Origin: Comamonadaceae bacterium UBA4962
GTDB taxonomy: Bacteria > Pseudomonadota > Gammaproteobacteria > Burkholderiales > Burkholderiaceae_C
Length of the DNA stretch: 64,000 nucleotides
Direction of reading: 5' to 3'
Assembly (NCBI GenBank): GCA_002397315.1
Contig: DHAE01000018.1
Coordinates: 1-64,000 of the forward strand
Positions 27,523 through 36,179 of the stretch are shown here, piece after piece. How positions within the stretch are numbered: the first letter of the stretch is position 1; each line of letters begins with the position of its first letter. Position numbers and translations under genes: made by a program. The notes below the pieces were generated by a model. It saw only the letters and a program-made list of their open reading frames with translations, was not told the origin of the DNA and searched no databases.

Positions 27523-30500
27523 CATCCATGGATCTGGACAAACACCGCATCGCGGAGCGCTTCGCGCAACTGCCGCCCGACAGGCAGCGCATCTTCCTGC
27601 AGGCTCTGCAGGGCCAGGGCGTGGACTTCGCCCGCCTGCCGATCGTCCCGCTGAAGGACCGATCCAAGGCGATGGCTTCGCACGCACAGTGGCGGCAGTG
27701 GTTCCTCTGGCAGATGGACCGGGGCAGCGCGGCCTACCACCTCATGGGGGCGCTGCGGCTGGAGGGCACGGTGGACGGGCCGGCGCTCGCGGGCAGCATC
27801 GACGGCCTGCTTGCGCGGCACGAATCCCTGCGCACCGTCTTCCAGGCCACGGAGGACGGGCTCTGCGTGCCGCGCATCCTGCCCGCCGCGCCGGGCGGCT
27901 GGGCGTTCCTGCGCGCGGACGTTTCGGCCAGCGGGCCGGAAGCCGCGCAGAAGCAGGCCGATGCCGAGGCCCGGCGGATCACCGCGCTGCCCTTCGACCT
28001 GGAGCACGGACCGCTGCTGCGCGTGGGCCTCATCCGCATGGGGCCTGCCACCCATCTGCTGGTGGTGGCGATGCACCACATCGTCTCCGATGGCTGGTCG
28101 ATGCGCATTTTCGTGGAAGACCTGATGGCGCTCTACGGTGCCCGGCTGCGCGGCGAGCCGGCCCCGCTGGCGCCGCTTCCGCTCGCCTATGCCGACTACG
28201 CCACCTGGCAGCGCCACTGGCTGGACGCGGGCGAGCGCGACCGGCAACTGGCCTACTGGACCGAGCGGCTGGGCGGTGCCACGCCCGTGCTGGAACTGCC
28301 CGCCGACCGCCCGCGCCGCCCGGGTGCGCGCGTGGCCGCGGCGCGCCACGCCACGCAACTGCCCGCCGAGGTGGTGCGCCACTTGCGGGATCGCGCCCAC
28401 GCCACCGGCACGACGCTGTTCACCGTGCTGCTGGCGGGCTTCCAGGTGCTGCTGCACCGCCTCACCGGCGAGAGCGACATCCGCGTCGGCGTGCCCGTGG
28501 CCAACCGCCACCGGCCGGAGATCGACCGGGTCATCGGGCTGTGCGTGAACACCCAGGTACAGCGCAACCGCGTGGACGGCCGGGCGCCGCTCGCCGCCGT
28601 GCTCGCCGCCGCCCGCGAATCCGTGCTGGGCGCGCAGGCCTGCCCGGACCTGCCTTTCGAGCAGCAGGTGGAAGCGCTCTGCCCGGAACGCGCGGCCGGC
28701 GTGAACCCGCTCTTCCAGGCCATGTTCGACCATGCGCCGGCCCGCGCCGTGGACATTTCCCGGCTGCCCGGCCTCGTTGCCCGCGAGCATGCGCTGGACG
28801 TGCCCGAGGCGCAGTTCGACCTGGTGCTGGGCACGCGCGAAGCGCCGGACGGTCGCCTGCACGTGCAGTTCGTGGTCCCCGAAGACCGCTTCCTGCCGGA
28901 CACCATGGCGCGCTTCGCGCAGGCCTACGCGGCGATCCTGCGGGCATTGTCCCAAAACCCGCAATGCGCCGTGGGCGACGTGCCCATCCTGACCGCGCAG
29001 GACGCGGCGGCCCTGCGGCGCTGGAGCGCCAACCCCTGCGAGGAACCGCAGGGTGAGCCCGTGCACGCGGCCATCGCCCGCCAGGCGCGCGAGCGGCCCC
29101 GCGCGGTGGCCCTGCTCTTCGGCGACGACGTGCTGGAATACGCCGAGCTCGATGCCCGCGCCAACCGCCTCGCCCACCGCCTGCGCGCGCTCGGCGTGGG
29201 CCGGGATGCGCGGGTGGGCATCTGCATGGCGCGCAGCATCGGCATGGTGGTCGCCTGGCTGGCCGTGCTGAAGGCGGGCGGCGCCTATCTGCCGCTCGAC
29301 CCCGACTACCCGGCCCGGCGCCTCGCCTACATGGTGGAGGACAGCGGCGTGCGCTGGGTGCTGGAGCACGGCGCCACGCGCGGCCTGCTGCCGGAGGCCG
29401 ACGGCGTGCTCCGGGTGGACCTCGACGCGCTCGATCTCTCCGCGGAGCCGTCCACCGCCCCGGCCGTGCCCGTGCATGGCGAGAACCTCGCCTATGTGAT
29501 CTACACCTCCGGCTCCACCGGCCGGCCCAAGGGCGCGGCCATCCGGCATGCGGCCCTCGCCAGCTGCATGGCCTGGATGCAGCGCACCTACGCGCTCGTG
29601 CCGCACGAAGCGGTGCTGCACAAGGCACCGTTCGGTTTCGACGTCTCGGTCTGGGAAATGTTCTGGCCGCTCACCGTCGGTGCGCGGCTCGTGGTGGCCC
29701 GCCCCGGCGACCAGCGCGATCCCGAGCGCATCGCCGAGCTGATCGAGCGCCACGGGGTGACCACGCTGAACTTCGTGCCGTCGATGCTGCAGGCCTTCCT
29801 CGCGCACCCCGGCATCGAGGAGCGCACCGGGCTGCGCCACATCATCTGCGGCGGCGAGGCGATGCCCGTGCAGACGCAGCGCGAGGCACTGCGGCGGCTG
29901 CGGGGCGCGACGCTGCAGAACCTGTACGGACCGACCGAAACCACCATCCACGTCACGCAGTGGACCTGCCGCGACGACGGCCGCAACGCCGTGCCGATCG
30001 GCCACCCGGTGAGCGGCACGCAGGCCCACGTGCTCGATGCCCAGCTCCATCCCGTGCCCATCGGCGTGCCGGGCGAGCTCTACATCGGCGGCATCGGCCT
30101 GGCCCGCGGTTACCTGAACCGCCCGGGGCTGACGGCCGAGCGCTTCGTGGCCGATCCGCAGGGTGGGCGCGGCGGGCGCCTCTACCGCACGGGCGACCTC
30201 GTGCGCTGGAGCGCGCAGGGCCACATCGAATACCTGGGCCGCATCGACCACCAGGTGAAGATCCGCGGACTGCGCATGGAGCTGGGCGAGATCGAGGCGC
30301 AGATCGGCGCCCACCCCGCGGTGCGCGAAGCCGTGGTGGTGGCGCACGGCCACGGCGCGGGTGCGCGGCTGGTGGCCTACTTGGTGCCGCGCGAAGGCTG
30401 CACGGTCGAACCGGCGGCACTGCGGCGCGGCCTGGAAGCGGCGCTGCCCGACTACATGGTGCCGCGCGAGGTGGTGGTGATGGAGGCGCTGCCCCTGAGC

Positions 30501-31658
30501 GCGAACGGCAAGGTCGACCGGCAGGCCCTGCCCGCACCGCAGGCACCGCCCTGCACCGCCGCACACCGCCTGCCGGACGACCCGGTGGCGCGTGCGCTGG
30601 CCGGCCTGTGGCAGGAGGTGCTGCAGGTGCCTGCGGTGGGCGGGCAGGACAACTTCTTCGAGCGGGGCGGCGATTCGCTGCTCAGCCTGCAACTCCTGGC
30701 CCGCATCCGCAAGGCGTTTCCCGGTGCGGACCGTTTCGGCCTGGCCGACGTGATGCAGTCCGCGGACCTGCTCGACATGGCGCAGCGGCTGCGCGTGCAG
30801 CCTGAAGCGCCCGCGCACGATGCCGTCTGCCTGCAGCCGGAGGGCGACGGCGTGCCGCTCTTCTGCCTGCCGGGGCTGCTCGTCGCCACGCGCGAATTCC
30901 AGCCGCTCGCGCAGGCGCTGGCCGGCAGCCGGCCGGTTTTCGGCTTCGTGAGCCACGTCCACACGCGCCACCGCTGGCAGGGCTTCGACGTTCCCGCGCT
31001 GGCGGCGCGCTATGCGGACTTCATCGCGGCGCACGCGCCCGAGGGGCGCTGTGCGCTGCTGGGCTGGTCCATTGGCGGAGAACTCGCCTGGGAGGTGGCG
31101 CGCCAGTTGCGAACCCGGTCCGAAGGCCCGGTGCAGGTCATGCACTGCACCATGGTGGACGTGTTCGAGGGCGAGCCGTTGGTCCCCACGCGCGTGCTGC
31201 CTCCCGAGGAACGCGAGCGCGCGGACGAGGCCCTGGCACGGTGGCTGGAGCGGTCGGCGATGCGCGCGCACTGGGATGCGCTGCTCGCGCGCATGTCGGC
31301 GGCGGAGCGGGCCTGGGTGGCCGAGCGCATGCTGGAGGGCGCCGAGGCCTTCCCGCTGGATTTCACCGAGGGCGGCGAGGCCGGCACCTCGCGCGAAGTG
31401 CAGCTCTGGTCCACGCTGGACAGCCGCATGCGGCAGGCGCGCATGCACTTCGGCGTGCAGGACCTGGCGGTGCATGCCGTGCAGGCCGAGGCTTCGCTGC
31501 ACCGCACCCCGGCGCTGCGCGACTGGCGGGCCCATGCGCGCGTGGTGGCGCACGACGTGATCGAGGGGGCCGACCACCTCTCCGTGATCCGCCACCCGGT
31601 GTTCTGCGAGCGCCTGCGCACGCGGCTCGACGCGCTGGAGCCGGCCGCCCTGCTGTGA
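27519..31658 (+). CDS. NRPS 4: C-A-PCP-TE termination module
   Basis: A 1379-residue terminal synthase. The condensation domain has HHIVSDG at about 186. The A domain has YTSGSTGRPKG at 662 and code DVWNIGLIHK, identical to that of NRPS 1. The PCP serine is 1053 in GGDSL. The C-terminal thioesterase has nucleophile Ser1184 in GWSIGGE and the release histidine region EGADHLSV. The TE releases the finished chain by hydrolysis or cyclisation; which cannot be told from sequence. The start at 27519 overlaps the previous stop; an internal ATG at 27528 is an alternative. A strong hairpin lies 40 nt downstream between it and the convergent receptor gene. Confidence 0.95.
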   Translation: MTSMDLDKHRIAERFAQLPPDRQRIFLQALQGQGVDFARLPIVPLKDRSKAMASHAQWRQWFLWQMDRGSAAYHLMGALRLEGTVDGPALAGSIDGLLARHESLRTVFQATEDGLCVPRILPAAPGGWAFLRADVSASGPEAAQKQADAEARRITALPFDLEHGPLLRVGLIRMGPATHLLVVAMHHIVSDGWSMRIFVEDLMALYGARLRGEPAPLAPLPLAYADYATWQRHWLDAGERDRQLAYWTERLGGATPVLELPADRPRRPGARVAAARHATQLPAEVVRHLRDRAHATGTTLFTVLLAGFQVLLHRLTGESDIRVGVPVANRHRPEIDRVIGLCVNTQVQRNRVDGRAPLAAVLAAARESVLGAQACPDLPFEQQVEALCPERAAGVNPLFQAMFDHAPARAVDISRLPGLVAREHALDVPEAQFDLVLGTREAPDGRLHVQFVVPEDRFLPDTMARFAQAYAAILRALSQNPQCAVGDVPILTAQDAAALRRWSANPCEEPQGEPVHAAIARQARERPRAVALLFGDDVLEYAELDARANRLAHRLRALGVGRDARVGICMARSIGMVVAWLAVLKAGGAYLPLDPDYPARRLAYMVEDSGVRWVLEHGATRGLLPEADGVLRVDLDALDLSAEPSTAPAVPVHGENLAYVIYTSGSTGRPKGAAIRHAALASCMAWMQRTYALVPHEAVLHKAPFGFDVSVWEMFWPLTVGARLVVARPGDQRDPERIAELIERHGVTTLNFVPSMLQAFLAHPGIEERTGLRHIICGGEAMPVQTQREALRRLRGATLQNLYGPTETTIHVTQWTCRDDGRNAVPIGHPVSGTQAHVLDAQLHPVPIGVPGELYIGGIGLARGYLNRPGLTAERFVADPQGGRGGRLYRTGDLVRWSAQGHIEYLGRIDHQVKIRGLRMELGEIEAQIGAHPAVREAVVVAHGHGAGARLVAYLVPREGCTVEPAALRRGLEAALPDYMVPREVVVMEALPLSANGKVDRQALPAPQAPPCTAAHRLPDDPVARALAGLWQEVLQVPAVGGQDNFFERGGDSLLSLQLLARIRKAFPGADRFGLADVMQSADLLDMAQRLRVQPEAPAHDAVCLQPEGDGVPLFCLPGLLVATREFQPLAQALAGSRPVFGFVSHVHTRHRWQGFDVPALAARYADFIAAHAPEGRCALLGWSIGGELAWEVARQLRTRSEGPVQVMHCTMVDVFEGEPLVPTRVLPPEERERADEALARWLERSAMRAHWDALLARMSAAERAWVAERMLEGAEAFPLDFTEGGEAGTSREVQLWSTLDSRMRQARMHFGVQDLAVHAVQAEASLHRTPALRDWRAHARVVAHDVIEGADHLSVIRHPVFCERLRTRLDALEPAALL

Positions 31659-31693
31659 TCCGTGCTGTAGTGGCCTGCCGGTGCTCCGCACGC

Positions 31694-31721
31694 AAAAAAG
31701 CCGGGCGCATCGCGTCCGGCT
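31694..31721 (-). terminator. Terminator between convergent NRPS 4 and TonB-receptor genes
   Basis: A 10-bp stem (31699-31708 with 31712-31721, one G-T pair) and a 3-base loop. On the minus strand it is followed by TTTTTT, a textbook intrinsic terminator for the receptor gene. On the plus strand it is followed by TCGTGTTT, so it may also stop NRPS 4 transcripts, less efficiently. Confidence 0.85.
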
Positions 31722-31770
31722 TCGTGTTTGGGAAAGGCACCTGCCGGGCCCTGCCCGCCCGGCGTGCCGG

Positions 31771-33978
31771 TCAGAACCGGTAGGTGGCGGTGGCGATCAC
31801 CGAACGCGGCGCGCCGTAGTAGCACGTCGTGCCGCCGCAATTGGTGAGTGCGTTCTTGTCCGTCAGGTTGCGCAGGTTGAGCGCCAGGCTCCATTGCTGG
31901 AAGTCGTAGCCCACCATGGCGTCGTAGAACGTGTTGGAGGGCACGCGCGCCGGCGCGGCCTCGTTCTCGCCGCGCGTGCTGCCGCTGTACCGCGCGCCCA
32001 GGCCCACGCGGATGCCATTGGCGAAGCGGTAATCGGCCCACAGCGAAAGGCGGTTGCGCGGCACGGCCGAGGCCTGCCGGCCGATCTCCGCCGGGTTCGC
32101 GCTCTCGGTCACGATGGCCCGGTCCATGTAGGCGTAGGAGGCCGTGAGGTTCAGGCGCGGCAGCAGTTCGGCGTTCGCCTCCAGCTCCAGCCCGCGCACG
32201 GAAATCTCCCCGCGCTGCTGCGGCAGGAAGGTGGCCGCGTCGTAGGTGATGTAGTTCCGCCGGCGCAGGTCGAACACCGCCGCGCTATAGCTCTGCTTGC
32301 GGCCTTCGGGCTGCCAGCGCACGCCGGCCTCGTACTGCCGTGCCGTCTCGGCGCCGAAGGGCTTGCCGTTGGTCGGGTCGATGGTGTTGGTGGGCAGGAA
32401 CGACTGCGTGTAGCTCGCGTAGGGCGCCCAGCCGCCATCCATCAGATAGACCACGCCGGCCCGGCCGGTGAACTTGCTGTCGTCGAAGGCGAAGTCCATG
32501 CCGCTCGCGCGGTCGCGCAGCTTGCCCTTGGAGTCGTCGTAGCGGCCGCCGAGGTTGAACACCCAGCGGTCGCGCCACTTGATCTGGTCCTGCACGTACA
32601 GGCCGGTCTGCGTGAGCGTGCTGATGCCGTCGAAATAGGGCGCGGCGAGTTCGATGCCGCCCCCGCCGTAGACCGGCGCGGCGGTGTCCAGCACGGGCGC
32701 GGTGCCGCCGCTGCGGCTCACCTGGTCCACGCGCGTGCGCTGGTAGTCCAGCCCGAACACGATCTGGTGCTGCCAGTCGCCCGAGCGCACCTCGGCCTGC
32801 ACCTGGTTGTCCACGGTGAACGAGGAGATGCTCTCCTTGCTCGAGAACGGCGAGCGCGACAGCCAGCGGAAGTTGGCCGGATCGCGCGGATCGGCGGCGT
32901 TGCGCGTCACGAACGTGCCCGGGTTGAGCTGGCGGTAGTCCAGGTCCAGGTGCGCCGCGCGCAGGTTCTGCCGCACCGTCCAGGTGCCGTCGATGCGGTG
33001 CTCGAACTGGTAGCCGATCATCTGCTGCTCATGGTCGAAGCGGTTGTACTGAGGATCGCTCAGGTACAGGTCGGGCGACAGGCGCGTGCCGATGGCCGTG
33101 GGCAGCAGCGATCCGTAGGCCGGCTGCGTGCGCGTGTAGGCCCCGGCCCGCGTGCGGCTGAACTGCGACAGCAGCGTGAAGCGCGTGTCGGCATTCGGCT
33201 TCCAGGTGAGCGAAGGCGCCAGGTAGTAGTAGTCGTCCGGCATGCCGCCCGCGGGCAGCTCGGCATCGCGCACCACGCCCGTCAGGCGGTAGAGCAGGCT
33301 GCCGTCGGCGTTCAGCGGGCCCGAAAAGTCGCCCGCGACCTGCCGGCGCTGGTGGTTGCCGATCTGCACCTGCAGCTCGCGCACCGGCTCCGCGGTCGGG
33401 CGCTTGCTCACCACGTTCACCACGCCGCCCGGGTTGCCCTGGCCGTAAAGCACCGACGCAGGGCCGCGCAGCACCTCGATGCGCTCGGCGCCGTAGTTGT
33501 CGGTCTTCCACACCCCGAAATTGCCGCTGTTGCGCAGCGGCAGCCCGTCCAGATAGAAGCCCGGGCTGTAGGCATCGAAGCCGCGCACGGTGATCCAGTC
33601 GTAGCGCGAATCCGCGCCGTAGGGCGCGATGCCCACGCCGGGCGTGTAGGCGATCGCATCCTTCAGCGTCAGCGCGCCCATCGCCTCGATGCGGTCGGCC
33701 GTCACCACCGAGAGCGACTGCGGCGTCTCGATGATCGGCGTATCTGTCTTGCTGCCGGTGGCGCTGCGCTTGGCGACGTAGCCGGTGACGCGGCCGGTGC
33801 CGCTCTCTTCGGTCTCGCCCTTCACCGTCACCGGGGGCAGGGGGGCCTGGGCCGACGGGGCCTGCTGGGCCCAGGCGGAGGTGCCGCACAGCGTGGCGGC
33901 GGACGCTCCGAAGGCCGTGGCGATGGCGGTGTGCAGCAGCCTCTGGCGCGCGGCGGCCGGGACGGATGGATGGCGCAT
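31771..33978 (-). CDS. TonB-dependent siderophore receptor
   Basis: A 735-residue outer-membrane receptor. It has a signal peptide ending about SAWAQQ, a TonB-box-like PPVTVKG, a plug domain (SATGSKTDTPIIETPQSLSVVT, then the GFDAYSPGFYLDG region) and a 22-strand barrel ending in the aromatic signature ATYRF. There is no N-terminal STN signalling domain, so unlike FecA it should not signal to the sigma factor. Role: imports the ferric siderophore made by this locus. The start at 33978 was chosen over ATG 33999 and 34062: AGAGGGG lies 8 nt upstream, and 34062 falls inside the promoter and Fur box. It is the last gene of a minus-strand group that begins with fhuF. Confidence 0.95.
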   Translation of the reverse strand: MRHPSVPAAARQRLLHTAIATAFGASAATLCGTSAWAQQAPSAQAPLPPVTVKGETEESGTGRVTGYVAKRSATGSKTDTPIIETPQSLSVVTADRIEAMGALTLKDAIAYTPGVGIAPYGADSRYDWITVRGFDAYSPGFYLDGLPLRNSGNFGVWKTDNYGAERIEVLRGPASVLYGQGNPGGVVNVVSKRPTAEPVRELQVQIGNHQRRQVAGDFSGPLNADGSLLYRLTGVVRDAELPAGGMPDDYYYLAPSLTWKPNADTRFTLLSQFSRTRAGAYTRTQPAYGSLLPTAIGTRLSPDLYLSDPQYNRFDHEQQMIGYQFEHRIDGTWTVRQNLRAAHLDLDYRQLNPGTFVTRNAADPRDPANFRWLSRSPFSSKESISSFTVDNQVQAEVRSGDWQHQIVFGLDYQRTRVDQVSRSGGTAPVLDTAAPVYGGGGIELAAPYFDGISTLTQTGLYVQDQIKWRDRWVFNLGGRYDDSKGKLRDRASGMDFAFDDSKFTGRAGVVYLMDGGWAPYASYTQSFLPTNTIDPTNGKPFGAETARQYEAGVRWQPEGRKQSYSAAVFDLRRRNYITYDAATFLPQQRGEISVRGLELEANAELLPRLNLTASYAYMDRAIVTESANPAEIGRQASAVPRNRLSLWADYRFANGIRVGLGARYSGSTRGENEAAPARVPSNTFYDAMVGYDFQQWSLALNLRNLTDKNALTNCGGTTCYYGAPRSVIATATYRF

Positions 33979-34035
33979 GGAAAGAACCCCTCTGTGCATG
34001 GAATGTGGAAGGAACCGTGGAATGTGCGAATTCGA

Positions 34036-34064
34036 ATTGTAATGAGAATGTTTCTTATTCACAA
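34036..34064 (-). promoter_or_regulatory. Sigma70 promoter of the receptor gene with Fur box in its spacer
   Basis: On the minus strand: TTGTGA (34064-34059), a 17-nt spacer, TACAAT (34041-34036), near-consensus -35 and -10 boxes. Transcription would start about 50 nt before the receptor ATG. This internal promoter would let the receptor be made independently of the sigma-driven operon. Confidence 0.75.
34041..34059 (-). promoter_or_regulatory. Fur box at the receptor promoter
   Basis: AATGAGAAT-G-TTTCTTATT (plus strand) is close to the 9-1-9 Fur operator, and its outer arms AATGAGAA/TTCTTATT pair at 7 of 8 bases. It fills the spacer and touches both core elements of the promoter, so bound Fur would exclude RNA polymerase. 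Confidence 0.8.
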
Positions 34065-34092
34065 ATACGTAAGCGCCTGATGGCGCACCGGT

Positions 34093-35193
34093 TCACGCAC
34101 GGGGCATCCACAGACCGTCGTAGAAGTAGTGTTCCCGCAGCAGCATCACGAGCTGCGCGCGCTTGTGCGGCAGATCGAACTCCTTGACCTTGGCATAGCC
34201 CGATTTGTCGAGGTTGCGGATCTGCTGGTGGTGGTCGATGCGCGGCTCGCCCATCGCGCGCTGCGTGCGCGGATCGCACAGAAAAATGTAGTGCGAGATC
34301 GCCGTCAGCCACGCCGTGGCGAAGGCCTTGCCGCGGAACGCGGGATCGCCCACCAGCACGTGCCAGCCGCGGTCGTAGTCGTGCACGTCGTAGAACGGCG
34401 CGATGCGGCTCTCCCGCGCCCAGTAGATCTCGAAGTACGCGAACGGCTCGCCGTCCAGGCTCGCGATCATCGAATACATGTGCGGGTCGTGCGCGATCGC
34501 CTCCAGGTAGCTACGGTGCTGCGCGAGATCGCCCTGTTCCTCCCAGATGACGGCCACGTCGGGGTCGTTCATCCAGCGGTGGAAAAGCGGCAGATCGGCC
34601 TCGCGGTCGATCGCGCGGAACGAGAACGTGCGCCCCAGCCAGGGCACGAAGCGCTGGTAGAGCACGCCCGTGGGCTTCGGGGGGCGCACGGGGTGGTACT
34701 TGCCGTCCGTGAGCGCGAAGCGCTGCGCCATGGCCGGCGGCGCCGCGGGCATCCACAGCCCGGGCTGCTGCCAGAGCATGTCGCTGCAGGCGCGCCAGCC
34801 GCCGCCCTGGCGGGGCAGCAGCACGCCGCGGGCCGCCAGCTCCTGCACTGTGTGCGGGGCCACGTGCGCCTCTGCGAACGCGATCTCGCGCGATCCCGGG
34901 TCGGCGGCGAACACCGCATCGAGCGCCGCCAGCGCGTGGGCGGTAGCGCCCGGCTCCGCGCTGCCGTCGCCGGCCGTGGCGGGGGCCTGGGTGAGCGTCA
35001 GCGCATGCCCGCCGTCCACCGGGCCCAGCCGCCAGACCGAGCGGGTGCCGTGCGCGGCATCCTGCACGGTGAAGGTGCCGTCGTCGGCATGTACCGTGTG
35101 CGGCCGGCCCTGCGCGTAGGAGATGAAGGGGCGGGCCGTAGTGTCCGCATCTGCGCCGCTGGCGGATTCGGCATGGGGATCAGCGAATTTCAT
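34093..35193 (-). CDS. N-hydroxyornithine acetyltransferase (IucB/AlcB-type GNAT)
   Basis: A 366-residue protein. The C-terminal half (from about 185) is a GNAT domain of the siderophore class: FSFRAIDREADLPLFHRWMNDPDVAVIWEEQG, then SLDGEPFAYFEIYWARES and GWHVLVGDPAFRGKAFATAWL. The family includes IucB, RhbD, PvdYII and VbsA, which acylate N-hydroxylated lysine or ornithine to a hydroxamate. The N-terminal half is a less conserved accessory domain usual in this family. Its start overlaps the end of the formyltransferase gene by 14 nt. Predicted substrates are N5-hydroxyornithine and acetyl-CoA; a longer acyl donor cannot be excluded. Confidence 0.88.
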   Translation of the reverse strand: MKFADPHAESASGADADTTARPFISYAQGRPHTVHADDGTFTVQDAAHGTRSVWRLGPVDGGHALTLTQAPATAGDGSAEPGATAHALAALDAVFAADPGSREIAFAEAHVAPHTVQELAARGVLLPRQGGGWRACSDMLWQQPGLWMPAAPPAMAQRFALTDGKYHPVRPPKPTGVLYQRFVPWLGRTFSFRAIDREADLPLFHRWMNDPDVAVIWEEQGDLAQHRSYLEAIAHDPHMYSMIASLDGEPFAYFEIYWARESRIAPFYDVHDYDRGWHVLVGDPAFRGKAFATAWLTAISHYIFLCDPRTQRAMGEPRIDHHQQIRNLDKSGYAKVKEFDLPHKRAQLVMLLREHYFYDGLWMPRA

Positions 35194-36094
35194 AGAACTC
35201 CTCGGTCGTCTCAGGCACGGCAGCGGCGGGTGTGCGGGCGGATGCGCCGTGCGGTGCGCCGAAGGGCGCGATGTGCGGCGCCAGCAGCATCAGCCCCTGG
35301 TGCAGCGCGGGGAACAGGCTCTGGCGGAAGTTGTTCCAGCGCAGCTCCAGGATGGTGTCGCGGGGGTCGATCGCGGTGCCCAGCACGTCGTAGATGACCT
35401 CGCCCGAGTCGATGCCGTTGTCCACGTAGTGCAAAGAGGCGCCGGTGTGCGACACGGTGGGCGCGGGCTCGGCCGCCATGCGCTGCCAGTCCGTCACCCG
35501 CTCGCCGCGCGCGCCGTGCAGCGCGTCCAGCGTCGCGCAGGCGCCCCGGCGCCGGTAGGGCGACTCGGTGCGCGTGATGCCCGGGTGGATGTTGACGATG
35601 CGGCGGTGGAACGGCGCGCCGGGCCGCACCAGCGCGTCCAGGATCACCAGCAGCCCGTCGAGCACCACCACGTCGGCGCGCAGCTCCCGCAGTTGCGCTA
35701 GCAGCGCGTCCTCGAAGGCCTGCTTGCCCGCAGGCCGCTGCGGCGCGCCGAGCGGCAGGCGCCGGTACTCCGAGGGCACGGCGTGCAGCAGATCCTCCAG
35801 CCGGCGGCCCTGCGCCGTGAGGCCCGGCGGGAAGATCCACGGCCGGCCCGGCTCGGGGAAAAAACCGTAGTCGCGCAGCGCGGCCTGGTCGCGGGGCGAT
35901 TGCGGATCGTCGTCGAAGACGATGCCCTCCAGCGCATAGGCGTCGCCCAGCGGCGTGGTGTCCAGCGCATGGGCCAGGTATTCGAGTGGAGACCGCATGT
36001 AGCGCTGGCCGCCCCGGTAGTCGATAGGCCGGCCCGCGCGGTCGGCGGCGGCATTGCGCAGGGACAGGATGTAGACGAGCTTGGCCTGTGGCAT
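35180..36094 (-). CDS. N5-hydroxyornithine formyltransferase (PvdF-like)
   Basis: A 304-residue member of the formyltetrahydrofolate-dependent formyltransferase fold. The catalytic triad is recognisable: Asn168 and His170 in VNIHPG, and Asp229 in GIDSGEV. LRADVVVLDGLLVILD precedes it, and WNNFRQSLFPALHQGL near the end is typical of the siderophore-type subgroup (PvdF, the delftibactin and acidobactin formyltransferases). Reaction: transfers formyl from N10-formyl-THF to N5-hydroxyornithine. The ATG at 36094 gives MPQAKLVYILSLRN, matching the family start; no clear ribosome site is visible. It lies between the fhuF-like gene (85-nt gap) and the overlapping acetyltransferase gene. Confidence 0.9.
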   Translation of the reverse strand: MPQAKLVYILSLRNAAADRAGRPIDYRGGQRYMRSPLEYLAHALDTTPLGDAYALEGIVFDDDPQSPRDQAALRDYGFFPEPGRPWIFPPGLTAQGRRLEDLLHAVPSEYRRLPLGAPQRPAGKQAFEDALLAQLRELRADVVVLDGLLVILDALVRPGAPFHRRIVNIHPGITRTESPYRRRGACATLDALHGARGERVTDWQRMAAEPAPTVSHTGASLHYVDNGIDSGEVIYDVLGTAIDPRDTILELRWNNFRQSLFPALHQGLMLLAPHIAPFGAPHGASARTPAAAVPETTEEFYEIR

Positions 36095-36179
36095 GGGTTG
36101 GGATGGAGCGGTTTGGGGGAAAGGAAAAGGAGACGGAAAAGGGGAACGCGAACGGGAAGAAAAGCCGGGCGCCGCGCGG

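Noticed and set aside
31771..33978. FecA-type signalling receptor
   Set aside because: The mature N-terminus goes straight to the TonB box and plug; there is no STN domain.
33979..34062. Upstream starts (33999, 34062) for the TonB receptor
   Set aside because: 34062 lies within the promoter and Fur box and 33999 has no ribosome site; ATG 33978 has AGAGGGG at good spacing and the usual signal peptide.
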